This document shows positions 48,562 through 57,181 of a stretch of 64,000 bases of DNA, one piece after another. The notes under the pieces were generated by a model. That model was not told where the DNA came from. It saw only the letters and a program-made list of their open reading frames with translations, and made no database searches. Location of the stretch: NCBI RefSeq assembly GCF_963678635.1, contig NC_087065.1, forward strand, positions 5,169,209 to 5,233,208, in the 5' to 3' direction. The position numbers were made by a program, and so were the translations under genes. The number at the start of each line of letters is the position of its first letter. Within the stretch, counting starts at the first letter, position 1. The stretch comes from Symsagittifera roscoffensis. Lineage: Eukaryota > Xenacoelomorpha > Acoela > Convolutidae.

Positions 48562-48661
48562 GAGCGGTGGTGAAGTGGATACGTCTCCGCCTCTGAAGCG
48601 AAAGGTCGGATGTTCGAGGCCCACCACAAGCCGTGCTCGTTGCTTGAGCGTGAGGCAACAT
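48562..48661 (+). mobile_element. tRNA-derived SINE, copy 2
   Basis: It begins GAGCGGTGGTGAAGTGGATAC (A-box-like TGGTGAAGTGG), then has 'gtctccgcctctgaagcgaaaggtc', a B-box-like GGATGTTCGAGGCC, and the shared body GCCGTGCTCGTTGCTTGAG. It matches copy 1 (18468-18570, opposite strand) through 'tgaggcaa', then the sequences part. Confidence 0.75.
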
Positions 48662-49087
48662 TAACAGAATAATATCCAAATAAACGCTTGTAGATCATAA
48701 ACACGTACAGAACAGTATTCCTATTCCTTATGTTGGTCCTTTGTCCTTGTAGATAAACAGTCTTAAGTTGAACTTCATTTTCATACTATTTTTCATGATA
48801 TTGAGGCTAATTTTGTGGCAATACGATGCAAGGTATGAAAAACAATCATGTTTTATAAGTTAATTTTTTCATGCAAATATTTGCAAATCAACATTCTTAT
48901 GATGGTGGGGGGGAGGATGTTTATTGAAAAGGAAACACAATCTCATTTCCAAAATTCCCACCAATTAGATCTCTCCATCTATAGTCAACACAAGTATTCT
49001 GAATGTAACAAGAAAAGCGCGGTTGTGGTTCAAATACCGCAGATGCCAACCAGGGTCGTCATACAGATCAAAACGATCGGTCGAACG
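48662..49087. other. flank of the retrotransposon with a coding-like patch
   Basis: From about 48920 to 49087 the composition is more balanced, with an open plus-strand frame (48848-49195, ATG start) and an equally open minus-strand frame. The strand cannot be decided and no family is recognised. Whether this is a remnant exon is unclear. Confidence 0.3.
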
Positions 49088-49437
49088 TTTTTTTTATCAA
49101 ACTATTTTTTCTGGTTATTTTTTTTGCAAAATTTTGTTGGTTTTGGTGAGAAAATTCAAATTTTGTTTCAGCAAGATACTAATAAGAGTTTGTAAAAACG
49201 GTTTGAGCTCTTTTAAGAAACAACTATAGCGACTCTTAGCGAAGGCAACTCTTAGCGAAGGCACTGTTTTAGTCTGAAAACAAGACAACTTTTCTGAATA
49301 TGACATTTCTGAAGACGACTTGTAGACAATAACTGTTCTGAAAATTTCCCCTGCAGATCGAATCGTGGCTATGAAGATCTAATATGATAAATCGCCCGCG
49401 TTTCTGAGATTTTTATGTGAATTACCAGACTTGATAT

Positions 49438-49873
49438 TATGCTCGCTCAATCTCCGTAAGTTGGTAAAAAACTATGAAGTCGAATGCTTTGAAGTATTTA
49501 TCGGCAAAAACTCTCGGAAACTCAATAATTTATCATATTTTTGGTCAAGCATAACATCATATAACTTCAATTCTCAACTTGTTTCGGTACAAATCGGCGC
49601 AAGCTAGCCACAAGAACCGGTCGGTAATGTCCTTGAGACAAATTGCTCTTTTTGGCGGTCAGCCTTAATCAAGGCTGAACCGAATTAGAACCAAAAAACA
49701 GTAAAAACGGTCAAATGGGGCTATATGTTTTAAGGTCTGCATATGGGGGGACTCGAACCCAGTTGACCGGCGTGAGAGACTTGTCTCTAGGCCGCTCGGC
49801 CAACTGTGCTTGTTTTATATGTATTTATACTCTTGTTTTATATGCATCTATACTCTACATTTGCTTTGCAACA
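49438..49873 (-). repeat. 3' LTR, outer duplicate
   Basis: It runs from TGTTGCAAAG (minus 5' end, 49873) to GAGCGAGCATA (49438). It follows a polypurine tract and is followed by GATAT. Near its 5' end are two TATAAAACAAG direct repeats with TATAAATAC between, then a tRNA-like segment. It is 436 bp, 20 bp shorter than the 5' LTR because of three indels. Confidence 0.93.
49739..49809 (-). other. tRNA-like segment inside the LTR (A and B boxes)
   Basis: The minus strand reads GCACAGTTGGCCGAGCGGCC, containing a perfect A box (TGGCCGAGCGG). After AGAGACAAGTCTCT and a variable-arm-like stretch comes a perfect B box (GGTTCGAGTCC). The head resembles class II (Leu/Ser) tRNAs. The acceptor and T stems do not pair properly, so it is not a working tRNA. 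Five T residues lie about 30 bp downstream (plus 49703-49707), as a Pol III terminator would. The TATA-like repeats sit just upstream. Confidence 0.6.
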
Positions 49874-50179
49874 TCCTCCCCCCCTGAAGAAGGAAGAACC
49901 GGAGCGAGATTAACGGTCGGCCGCGTGACTTTACGAGTTGCGGTCCTGACAAGGGTGGATCGAGCGCAACCGTCCTGTCCGTAGTTTAGCTTGACGATTC
50001 GGGCGAGAGGGTAGTACCCACGCGGACTATCGGGCTCAATCACCCACACGAGATCGCCTGTTTTAAGAGTGAAGTCAGAATGAGTGTGCCACTTGACACC
50101 CTTATTCAGCGAGGGAACATATTCTCGAAGCCAACGAGACCAAATCGCGTTAGCATATGACTGCGCTCGCACGTACCTT
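49855..50179 (-). pseudogene. pol: integrase C-terminal fragment, outer duplicate
   Basis: This is the last 107 or so codons of the BEL integrase, cut off at its 5' side by the tandem-duplication junction. It contains WSRWLREYVPSLNKGVKW, GDLVWVIE, PRGYYPLARIVK and GQDGCARS, the C-terminal domain that follows the BEL integrase core. The stop codon (49855-49857) lies inside the LTR, so the frame crosses the polypurine tract into U3. It lacks all catalytic residues. Confidence 0.85.
49874..49886 (-). other. polypurine tract of the outer 3' LTR
   Basis: On the minus strand CAGGGGGGGAGGA directly precedes the LTR start TGTTGC. Purine tracts at this position prime plus-strand DNA synthesis in LTR elements. 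The same tract precedes the inner duplicate LTR at 50966-50978. Confidence 0.85.
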
Positions 50180-50529
50180 TTTTTTTTATCAAACTATTTT
50201 TTCTGGTTATTTTTTTTGCAAAATTTTGTTGGTTTTGGTGAGAAAATTCAAATTTTGTTTCAGCAAGATACTAATAAGAGTTTGTAAAAACGGTTTGAGC
50301 TCTTTTAAGAAACAACTATAGCGACTCTTAGCGAAGGCAACTCTTAGCGAAGGCACTGTTTTAGTCTGAAAACAAGACAACTTTTCTGAATATGACATTT
50401 CTGAAGACGACTTGTAGACAATAACTGTTCTGAAAATTTCCCCTGCAGATCGAATCGTGGCTATGAAGATCTAATATGATAAATCGCCCGCGTTTCTGAG
50501 ATGTTTATGTGAATTACCAGACTTGATAT

Positions 50530-50965
50530 TATGCTCGCTCAATCTCCGTAAGTTGGTAAAAAACTATGAAGTCGAATGCTTTGAAGTATTTATCGGCAAA
50601 AACTCTCGGAAACTCAATAATTTATCATATTTTTGGTCAAGCATAACATCATATAACTTCAATTCTCAACTTGTTTCGGTACAAATCGGCGCAAGCTAGC
50701 CACAAGAACCGGTCGGTAATGTCCTTGAGACAAATTGCTCTTTTTGGCGGTCAGCCTTAATCAAGGCTGAACCGAATTAGAACCAAAAAACAGTAAAAAC
50801 GGTCAAATGGGGCTATATGTTTTAAGGTCTGCATATGGGGGGACTCGAACCCAGTTGACCGGCGTGAGAGACTTGTCTCTAGGCCGCTCGGCCAACTGTG
50901 CTTGTTTTATATGTATTTATACTCTTGTTTTATATGCATCTATACTCTACATTTGCTTTGCAACA
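50530..50965 (-). repeat. 3' LTR, inner duplicate
   Basis: Identical in layout to 49438-49873, including the GATAT that follows it (50525-50529), which was copied with the host flank. The tRNA-like segment lies at 50831-50901. Confidence 0.93.
50831..50901 (-). other. tRNA-like segment inside the inner 3' LTR
   Basis: Same sequence as 49739-49809, with intact A box TGGCCGAGCGG and B box GGTTCGAGTCC. Confidence 0.6.
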
Positions 50966-52283
50966 TCCTCCCCCCCTGAAGAAGGAAGAACCGGAGCGAG
51001 ATTAACGGTCGGCCGCGTGACTTTACGAGTTGCGGTCCTGACAAGGGTGGATCGAGCGCAACCGTCCTGTCCGTAGTTTAGCTTGACGATTCGGGCGAGA
51101 GGGTAGTACCCACGCGGACTATCGGGCTCAATCACCCACACGAGATCGCCTGTTTTAAGAGTGAAGTCAGAATGAGTGTGCCACTTGACACCCTTATTCA
51201 GCGAGGGAACATATTCTCGAAGCCAACGAGACCAAATCGCGTTAGCATATGACTGCGCTCGCACGTACCTTTTCTTGTGATCGAAGTGCTCCCCGGGTAA
51301 AAGAGAAGGAAAGTTTGTGGCATGTTGTCCAAGCAAAAAATGGTTTGGGGTTAACGCTTCTAACTCACGTGAATCGGTGCTAACGGGAGTGATTGGCCTC
51401 GAATTCAAAGCCTGCTCAACTAAGCAGAGTGTTGTTCCTAACACCTCTTCAGTGACTCGCCTACTGCCTAGGATATCGTACAGCACGCGCTTCACGCTTC
51501 GGACGAGGCGTTCCCAGGAGCCGCCATGATGGGGTGCGCCTGGCGGGTTAAACTTCCAAGTAACACCTTTGTGTGCAAAAATGGTCGAGCCATGCCATTC
51601 CAGCTCTTGATGCAGGCAAGTAATTCCTTTTCCGCACCAACGAAGTTCGTGCCTTTATCCGACCAGATTGTACTTGGCGTACAACGACGCGCAATGAACC
51701 GTTCAATGCCCATGACACAAGAACTGGTGTCCAGAGATGGTACAATCTCAAGGTGTTCAGCCCTGGTGGCGAGGCAAGTAAAAAGAAATCCTTTTTTCAG
51801 TGCTTCTGCGAACCGGAACGTAAAAGGGTCCAAAGTAATCCACACCCGTATGATTGAAGGGTGGTTGCTTATATCCGAAACGTTCGACAGGTAAATTGGA
51901 CATAATAGGCTGGATGGTACTTGCTTTGCGTTTACGGCATGCTACACATTGATTTTCGATAGACCGAAGTAGTCGACGCAACCCAAGTATTGCATATTTC
52001 ATATTTAATACGGAGCGCATGTAATCTAAACCTTGATGAAAATGCTTGTGGTGGAGGCTGCGGGCCAACAAACGAACTAGGGTATGTCGGGCGTTGAGTA
52101 TTATTGGGTACTTAGTATCAAACTCGGTATTCACTAAGCGCACAATCCGTCCGGTGGAACGAATGATTCTAGCGGGACCGATAAACGGCGAGTATGTGGC
52201 AATTTTACTACTATTCTTAATAAGTTTGCCAGCAGTGAGTGTTTTTAACTCAACGGGGAAGGATTGCATCTGAGCAAGATGAA
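50947..52283 (-). pseudogene. pol: BEL/Pao integrase, frameshifted
   Basis: Reading the minus strand from 52283, the first part carries the zinc-binding HHCC region (histidines in RSLHHKHFHQG, cysteines in CVACRKRK). GVDYFGPF then holds the first catalytic Asp, IWSDKGTNF the second, and HHGGSWERLV the Glu. The C-terminal domain ends at 50947. The frame breaks twice: in an A run near 51790 and again near 51595. Full-length BEL integrases span these parts in one frame, so this copy would not give a working enzyme. It joins the 1,157-bp duplicated pol piece at 51943. Confidence 0.88.
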
Positions 52284-53099
52284 TCAGTTTGCTTTCTGCA
52301 ATATCAAGTTCAGTGGGGTCATGATTCGTAAGTCCTTACCACGAAAATGCTTATGTGAAGGCAACATCCTCAACATAAAAGCGACTACTCGTTTATATCT
52401 TGTAAAGGAACTGAACCTTTCCCAATTGAACCCGTGTTCGGGATGTTTGATGGATGTGACATCGGTGACGAAGGAAGATGATGTCTCCAAGCAATTATCA
52501 ACATCACAAGAAGGACCCTTCAAACGAATTTTATTGATTACACGTTCGTCGGGTATAAACGGCCAATCAGTAGTCCTGAGAATGCTCGGACCAATAACCC
52601 AGCTGCTATCCTTGAGGACTTCCGAAGAAATCCCCCGCGTACCGGTATCAGCTGGATTATCGCCGCTCAGAACATGGTGCCACTCATCAATAGTGGTCGA
52701 TTCGAGGATTTCGCCGACACGATTAGCGACGAATACAGGTAATTTTTCAGTGGAGTTTAGCCACTGCAAAGCTGTTGTACTATCTGTCCACATGTAGACA
52801 TGGTTAAAAGAGACGGTAAGGGCGGCCAGTATATCATCTTTTAGTCGTGTGGCGAGCAGAGCAGCTTGAAGCTCCAGCTTTGGTATAGATAGCGCTTTCA
52901 TGGGCGCAACGCGAGCTTTACCAAAGATGAAGGATATTTGAGTTTTGTGCGAGCTCGAGAGTCGCGCACGCTAAAATCCAACCGCACAGAAAACGTCCTG
53001 CGAGCTATCACCGAACATGTGGAGCTCAATTTGATCAACAAGCTCTGTGAAGTAACAACGGGGAATAGTCAATTGCCCTAAGAGAGGGAGACCGGAGTG
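51943..53099 (-). repeat. 1,157-bp duplicated pol segment, copy S1
   Basis: It matches 53952-55108 with about four substitutions. It covers the end of RNase H, the linker and the integrase zinc region. Its 5' side (53099) stops abruptly at AAA and then the 849-bp foreign segment. Confidence 0.95.
52284..53099 (-). pseudogene. pol: partial RNase H and connection, duplicate S1
   Basis: The minus-strand frame (205 codons, 52284-52901) holds the RNase H motifs SIPKLELQAALLATRLKD, MWTDSTTALQWL and GDNPADTGTRG. Upstream, in the part shared with S2, a TTG Leu codon is TAG here (near 52977), so this copy has a private stop. The catalytic first Asp region (FGDSS) is present but separated from RT, which is missing. 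The frame ends in the same frameshift before integrase seen in S2, so that break is older than the duplication. Confidence 0.85.
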
Positions 53100-53102
53100 A
53101 AA

Positions 53103-53951
53103 CATCAATTTTTCTGCTGATTAAAAGAAAAAGTTCATAAACCTTTAATTTTTTCTTATTTGAGTTTTTTTCACAAATGATTCTCAATCAAAGTTGATTT
53201 CTTCAAACAATAAAAAAAACTATAATCAACTTAACAAATTGACAGCCTGAGAAAATTTGCTCGTTTGCTTAGGATTGGTTTATCTACATTTTCAACCTCA
53301 CTTGAAAATAAAACTGAGTTTATATCTTTATCCTATGAGCTCTAGGAACATCATTTTTTCTGTGAATTTTTTTCTCCCGTAAGAAGCAAAAGCAACGCAG
53401 TTTATAAATAATATTCTGCGGGCTTTAAGAGCTGGAGACTTCAGTTCAAGTTAGAAACTTTTAAATTCTTGACAGTCTGACATTTTGAATTAGTTAGTTA
53501 TTCATTTCAAAACTTTTTTCTGAAAAACTGGTAGATTGCAACAATACCTGAAGTTTTTGATTGAGCTAAAAGCTTTTTAAATTTAGCTTAACCTCATATA
53601 GACATACTTTTTTGTGATTAAGTCTTTTTCTAGACATCAGTCTCATCTTAAAAAGCCATTACAAGATAAAACGCCACAAAATATAAAACATTTGTCGCAA
53701 AAAAAAACGAAGAAAGTTGTAACAAAAATAAAGTGAAAACAGTTTTCGCAACAAAACAGAAAAAACTGTGTCCAGTTTTTTCAGAGTCTCCTCTCTATCT
53801 AATAATTTTTCCTTTAATGCTCAAAACATAAAAGCATTATCAAAACTCAAGCATATCTGAAGGCCTAACTTGCTTCTCAGAAACGCAGATTTTTTGGGTG
53901 AGACGTTTTTTTAAATTATCTGAGACGACCAAAATGATTCGCTAATCTCCC
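53103..53951 (+). repeat. 849-bp non-element segment between the pol duplicates
   Basis: This is a copy of 46413-47262 in the same orientation, about 98-99 per cent identical. It interrupts pol between S1 and S2. On the left it is joined through three A residues to pol; on the right it meets pol at a single shared C (53951). No transposon ends or target duplication are visible, so it is better read as templated filler copied from 6.7 kb away than as a transposon insertion. Confidence 0.92.
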
Positions 53952-54292
53952 TACACATTGATTTTCGATAGACCGAAGTAGTCGACGCAACCCAAGTATT
54001 GCATATTTCATATTTAATACGGAGCGCATGTAATCTAAACCTTGATGAAAATGCTTGTGGTGTAGGCTGCGGGCCAACAAACGAACTAGGGTATGTCGGG
54101 CGTTGAGTATTATTGGGTACTTAGTATCAAACTCGGTATTCACTAAGCGCACAATCCGTCCGGTGGAACGAATGATTCTAGCGGGACCGATAAACGGCGA
54201 GTATGTGGCAATTTTACTACTATTCTTAATAAGTTTGCCAGCAGTGAGTGTTTTTAACTCAACGGGGAAGGATTGCATCTGAGCAAGATGAA
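53952..54292 (-). pseudogene. pol: integrase N-terminal fragment, truncated (S2)
   Basis: An open minus-strand frame (53916-54278) begins QSFPVELKTLTAGKLIK and includes the His pair of the zinc region. It runs out of pol at the first Cys, where it enters the foreign DNA. The core and C-terminal domains are absent on this side of the break. Confidence 0.85.
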
Positions 54293-55108
54293 TCAGTTTG
54301 CTTTCTGCAATATCAAGTTCAGTGGGGTCATGATTCGTAAGTCCTTACCACGAAAATGCTTATGTGAAGGCAACATCCTCAACATAAAAGCGACTACTCG
54401 TTTATATCTTGTAAAGGAACTGAACCTTTCCCAATTGAACCCGTGTTCGGGATGTTTGATGGATGTGACATCGGTGACGAAGGAAGATGATGTCTCCAAG
54501 CAATTATCAACATCACAAGAAGGACCCTTCAAACGAATTTTATTGATTACACGTTCGTCGGGTATAAACGGCCAATCAGTAGTCCTGAGAATGCTCGGAC
54601 CAATAACCCAGCTGCTATCCTTGAGGACTTCCGAAGAAATCCCCCGCGTACCGGTATCAGCTGGATTATCGCCGCTCAGAACATGGTGCCACTCATCAAT
54701 AGTGGTCGATTCGAGGATTTCGCCGACACGATTAGCGACGAATACAGGTAATTTTTCAGTGGAGTTTAGCCACTGCAAAACTGTTGTACTATCTGTCCAC
54801 ATGTAGACATGGTTAAAAGAGACGGTAAGGGCGGCCAGTATATCATCTTTTAGTCGTGTGGCGAGCAGAGCAGCTTGAAGCTCCAGCTTTGGTATAGATA
54901 GCGCTTTCATGGGCGCAACGCGAGCTTTACCAAAGATGAAGGATATTTGAGTTTTGTGCGAGCTCGAGAGTCGCGCACGCAAAAATCCAACCGCACAGAA
55001 AACGTCCTGCGAGCTATCACCGAACATTTGGAGCTCAATTTGATCAACAAGCTCTGTGAAGTAACAACGGGGAATAGTCAATTGCCCTAAGAGAGGGAGA
55101 CCGGAGTG
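53952..55108 (-). repeat. 1,157-bp duplicated pol segment, copy S2
   Basis: This copy is continuous with the long open pol frame to its right. Its left end lies within the integrase zinc region and is cut by the foreign segment. Confidence 0.95.
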
Positions 55109-57181
55109 CCACTCGAGAAACTTATCTCTTATGTCATCTGGCAATTCGTCGTCCCAACTTTGACCACTGATTTTCCAAATATCTTTAAGTAAAAGACGGG
55201 CCCTAACTGTGTATGGAGCTACTAACCCAACAGGGTCAAACACAGAAGAGACGAAACTCAAGACGGTTCGTTGAGTTATTGCTTTATCGAGAGGACGATC
55301 CACGCCTCTGCTAACAACCAATGTGTCTTTCACATGGTCCCACTTAAGACCTAAGACGTGTGATGATTGTTCGGCACCGTTACATATTTCCTTGATGGGT
55401 GAAGACGAGGTTTCGGATTCCTCGGGGTTCATTGCTGAAGTGATTTCATCAGCATTACTGACAAATTTAGTCAAATTAAATCCTTCCAATTTTAGTAAGG
55501 AAACCAAATTGCGACTAAATTTATTTGCATGGGTAACGTTCTCGAATGAATCCAAGTAATCGTCCATGTAAAATTTTTCATTTACGACTGAGGCGGCCTC
55601 AGGGTATGTGGACATATTATCAGTTGCTGTTTTTCGCAACGCGAAATTGGCGCACGAAGGCGAATCCCGTGCGCCGAATATATGGCGAGTGTACTGATGA
55701 ACTACCACATCGGAAGTGGTATCCTCCCGCCACAAAAAACGGAGCGAAATTTGATCGCGGGCAAGGACTCCTACCTGGAGGAACATACCCTCTATATCCG
55801 CGGAGACGGCGTACTTGTGTTGACGGAATCGCAAAAGTACAAAAATTAAATTTTGGAGTAGGTCCGGACCCACCAATAAGGACTTATTTAAGGATGTGCC
55901 GTGAAACTTAGAAGCCCCATTAAGGACTCGGCGCACCTTACCCGGCTTATTCGGGTTTACGACGGGATGGTGCGGAAGATACCACTCGCAATCGGAACGC
56001 TTACGTGGATCATGCGGTTCGACGGTAACGACATAGCCTTTCCTAATGTCCTCTCTTATTGTTTCTGCGTATCTTTCGCGCAGCTCAGGGTCTTTACTTA
56101 ACCTTCTCTCCAATGTTTTAAATTGGGCGAGTGACGAGTAATAGTTGTTAGGTAGACTGACATTACTATCAATCCAAAGCATAAGCACAATGTATCTTTC
56201 GCCATTTTGAACGGTTTCAGAAATTAGGATGGATAAAGCACGTTTATCCGCGGCGGAACGGGCATCGACTTGTTTGAAAGCACCATACGATTCCAATTCG
56301 TACCAGAATTTTATCTGGTCGGTCAGAGAAGAATCTTCAACAACACACTTGAAACACGAAGGAGTAGAGTTAACGGACGGCGGCAACGGACCACTTATGA
56401 CCCAACCTATCGGTAGGCGAACGGAACACGGTGAGTTTTTATCATCTCCCAAGATGAACTCAATGGGTGTAACGGTGTGGTAGTAGTCTTGTCCGATAAT
56501 AACTTCAACGTCTTTATACGTATATTGAGTGGGCTTAATAGGTGCTATTTGCGGATATTTATTCTGCAAATCAGCAATATTGATTAATTCGGAACCAATC
56601 CGAATATTGTCTTTAACATATGCACAGAGAGAAAATACGAAATCACTATTATTCGGCTCGGAGGAAACTGTAAACTTGACCATCTGAGTCTCAACAACGA
56701 CGGTTGAATTGAAACCACTAATTGACGAGTTAACGGGCTCCCCTACTAAGCCGAGACGGTTTAAGAGTGACAAAGACACCCAGGAGTGAGTCGATGCACT
56801 ATCACAAAGAACCAACGTCAGGAGACTGGTTACATCCGAGGATACACCAAGTGTTGCAATTGGCAACAACCCTTTAGAAGATTCAATGTCATGTACATCA
56901 CTAACAGCGGCATGGGTGGAAGTGTTTGTATTCTCCTTGGCTTTGTTTGTTCCAGCCTTATTCGAGACATTTGAATTTTCCTTCCGAGGAAATATTCTTT
57001 CGGCTCCATGGAGCAAGACATTATGTGTGCTATCACACTCTGGCTTCGGGCACTTTTTCGCTCTAGAACATTGCCGGAAACTATGATTGCCATTGAGGCA
57101 AGCGAAGCAAAGTTTCTGTTCAGCTACGTATTTTGCTCGCTGAGTAGCATTCTTTTCCTTAAGAACAGCACAATTCCACAA
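54293..57181 (-). CDS. pol: BEL/Pao protease, reverse transcriptase and RNase H, open 962 codons
   Basis: Residue numbers count from the first in-frame ATG. A zinc knuckle CFACLNGNHSFRQC lies at 25-38, followed by a second Cys/His cluster to about 58. The aspartic protease motif is LCDSAS with D127 (DSA rather than the common DTG or DSG). RT spans about 380-620, with D462 in ADIEGMF and YMDD at 538-541. RNase H holds D722 (FGDSS), E767, D797 (WTDSTT) and D842 (NPADTG). The frame ends at LILQKAN where a frameshift precedes integrase. It starts just after a stop in gag, so the enzyme part could not be made as the usual gag-pol fusion. The catalytic residues are all present, which suggests the element decayed recently. 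Confidence 0.93.
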   Translation of the reverse strand: MWNCAVLKEKNATQRAKYVAEQKLCFACLNGNHSFRQCSRAKKCPKPECDSTHNVLLHGAERIFPRKENSNVSNKAGTNKAKENTNTSTHAAVSDVHDIESSKGLLPIATLGVSSDVTSLLTLVLCDSASTHSWVSLSLLNRLGLVGEPVNSSISGFNSTVVVETQMVKFTVSSEPNNSDFVFSLCAYVKDNIRIGSELINIADLQNKYPQIAPIKPTQYTYKDVEVIIGQDYYHTVTPIEFILGDDKNSPCSVRLPIGWVISGPLPPSVNSTPSCFKCVVEDSSLTDQIKFWYELESYGAFKQVDARSAADKRALSILISETVQNGERYIVLMLWIDSNVSLPNNYYSSLAQFKTLERRLSKDPELRERYAETIREDIRKGYVVTVEPHDPRKRSDCEWYLPHHPVVNPNKPGKVRRVLNGASKFHGTSLNKSLLVGPDLLQNLIFVLLRFRQHKYAVSADIEGMFLQVGVLARDQISLRFLWREDTTSDVVVHQYTRHIFGARDSPSCANFALRKTATDNMSTYPEAASVVNEKFYMDDYLDSFENVTHANKFSRNLVSLLKLEGFNLTKFVSNADEITSAMNPEESETSSSPIKEICNGAEQSSHVLGLKWDHVKDTLVVSRGVDRPLDKAITQRTVLSFVSSVFDPVGLVAPYTVRARLLLKDIWKISGQSWDDELPDDIRDKFLEWHSGLPLLGQLTIPRCYFTELVDQIELQMFGDSSQDVFCAVGFLRARLSSSHKTQISFIFGKARVAPMKALSIPKLELQAALLATRLKDDILAALTVSFNHVYMWTDSTTVLQWLNSTEKLPVFVANRVGEILESTTIDEWHHVLSGDNPADTGTRGISSEVLKDSSWVIGPSILRTTDWPFIPDERVINKIRLKGPSCDVDNCLETSSSFVTDVTSIKHPEHGFNWERFSSFTRYKRVVAFMLRMLPSHKHFRGKDLRIMTPLNLILQKAN

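Larger units (their letters stand above)
49088..50179 (-). repeat. 1,092-bp tandem duplication, first unit
   Basis: The unit contains about 350 bp of host flank, a full 3' LTR and the last 100 codons of integrase. It repeats at 50180-51271 with a single clear substitution (GATTTTTATG against GATGTTTATG in the flank) and a T-run length change. A run of T at 49088, at the junction (50178-50187) and at the far end (51270-51273) suggests microhomology joined the copies. Because the host flank is inside, the duplication happened after insertion. Confidence 0.95.
50180..51271 (-). repeat. 1,092-bp tandem duplication, second unit
   Basis: Second copy of 49088-50179. Its right end passes without a break into the rest of integrase, so this unit's integrase end is the original continuation, while the host-flank part between 50180 and 50529 is the duplicated piece now embedded in the element. 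Confidence 0.95.

Noticed and set aside
48386-48664. Single 92-codon frame starting MQCMRYLGGGG
   Set aside because: It runs through a likely splice donor into the SINE, so the full frame is not credible. Only the part before the donor is kept as a candidate.
49018-49052. GGTTCAAATACCGC resembling a tRNA T-arm
   Set aside because: The box has an extra base and no A box or acceptor stem precedes it.
53103-53951. Filler segment as a transposon inserted into pol
   Set aside because: No terminal repeats or target duplication, and pol is duplicated on both sides rather than simply split.
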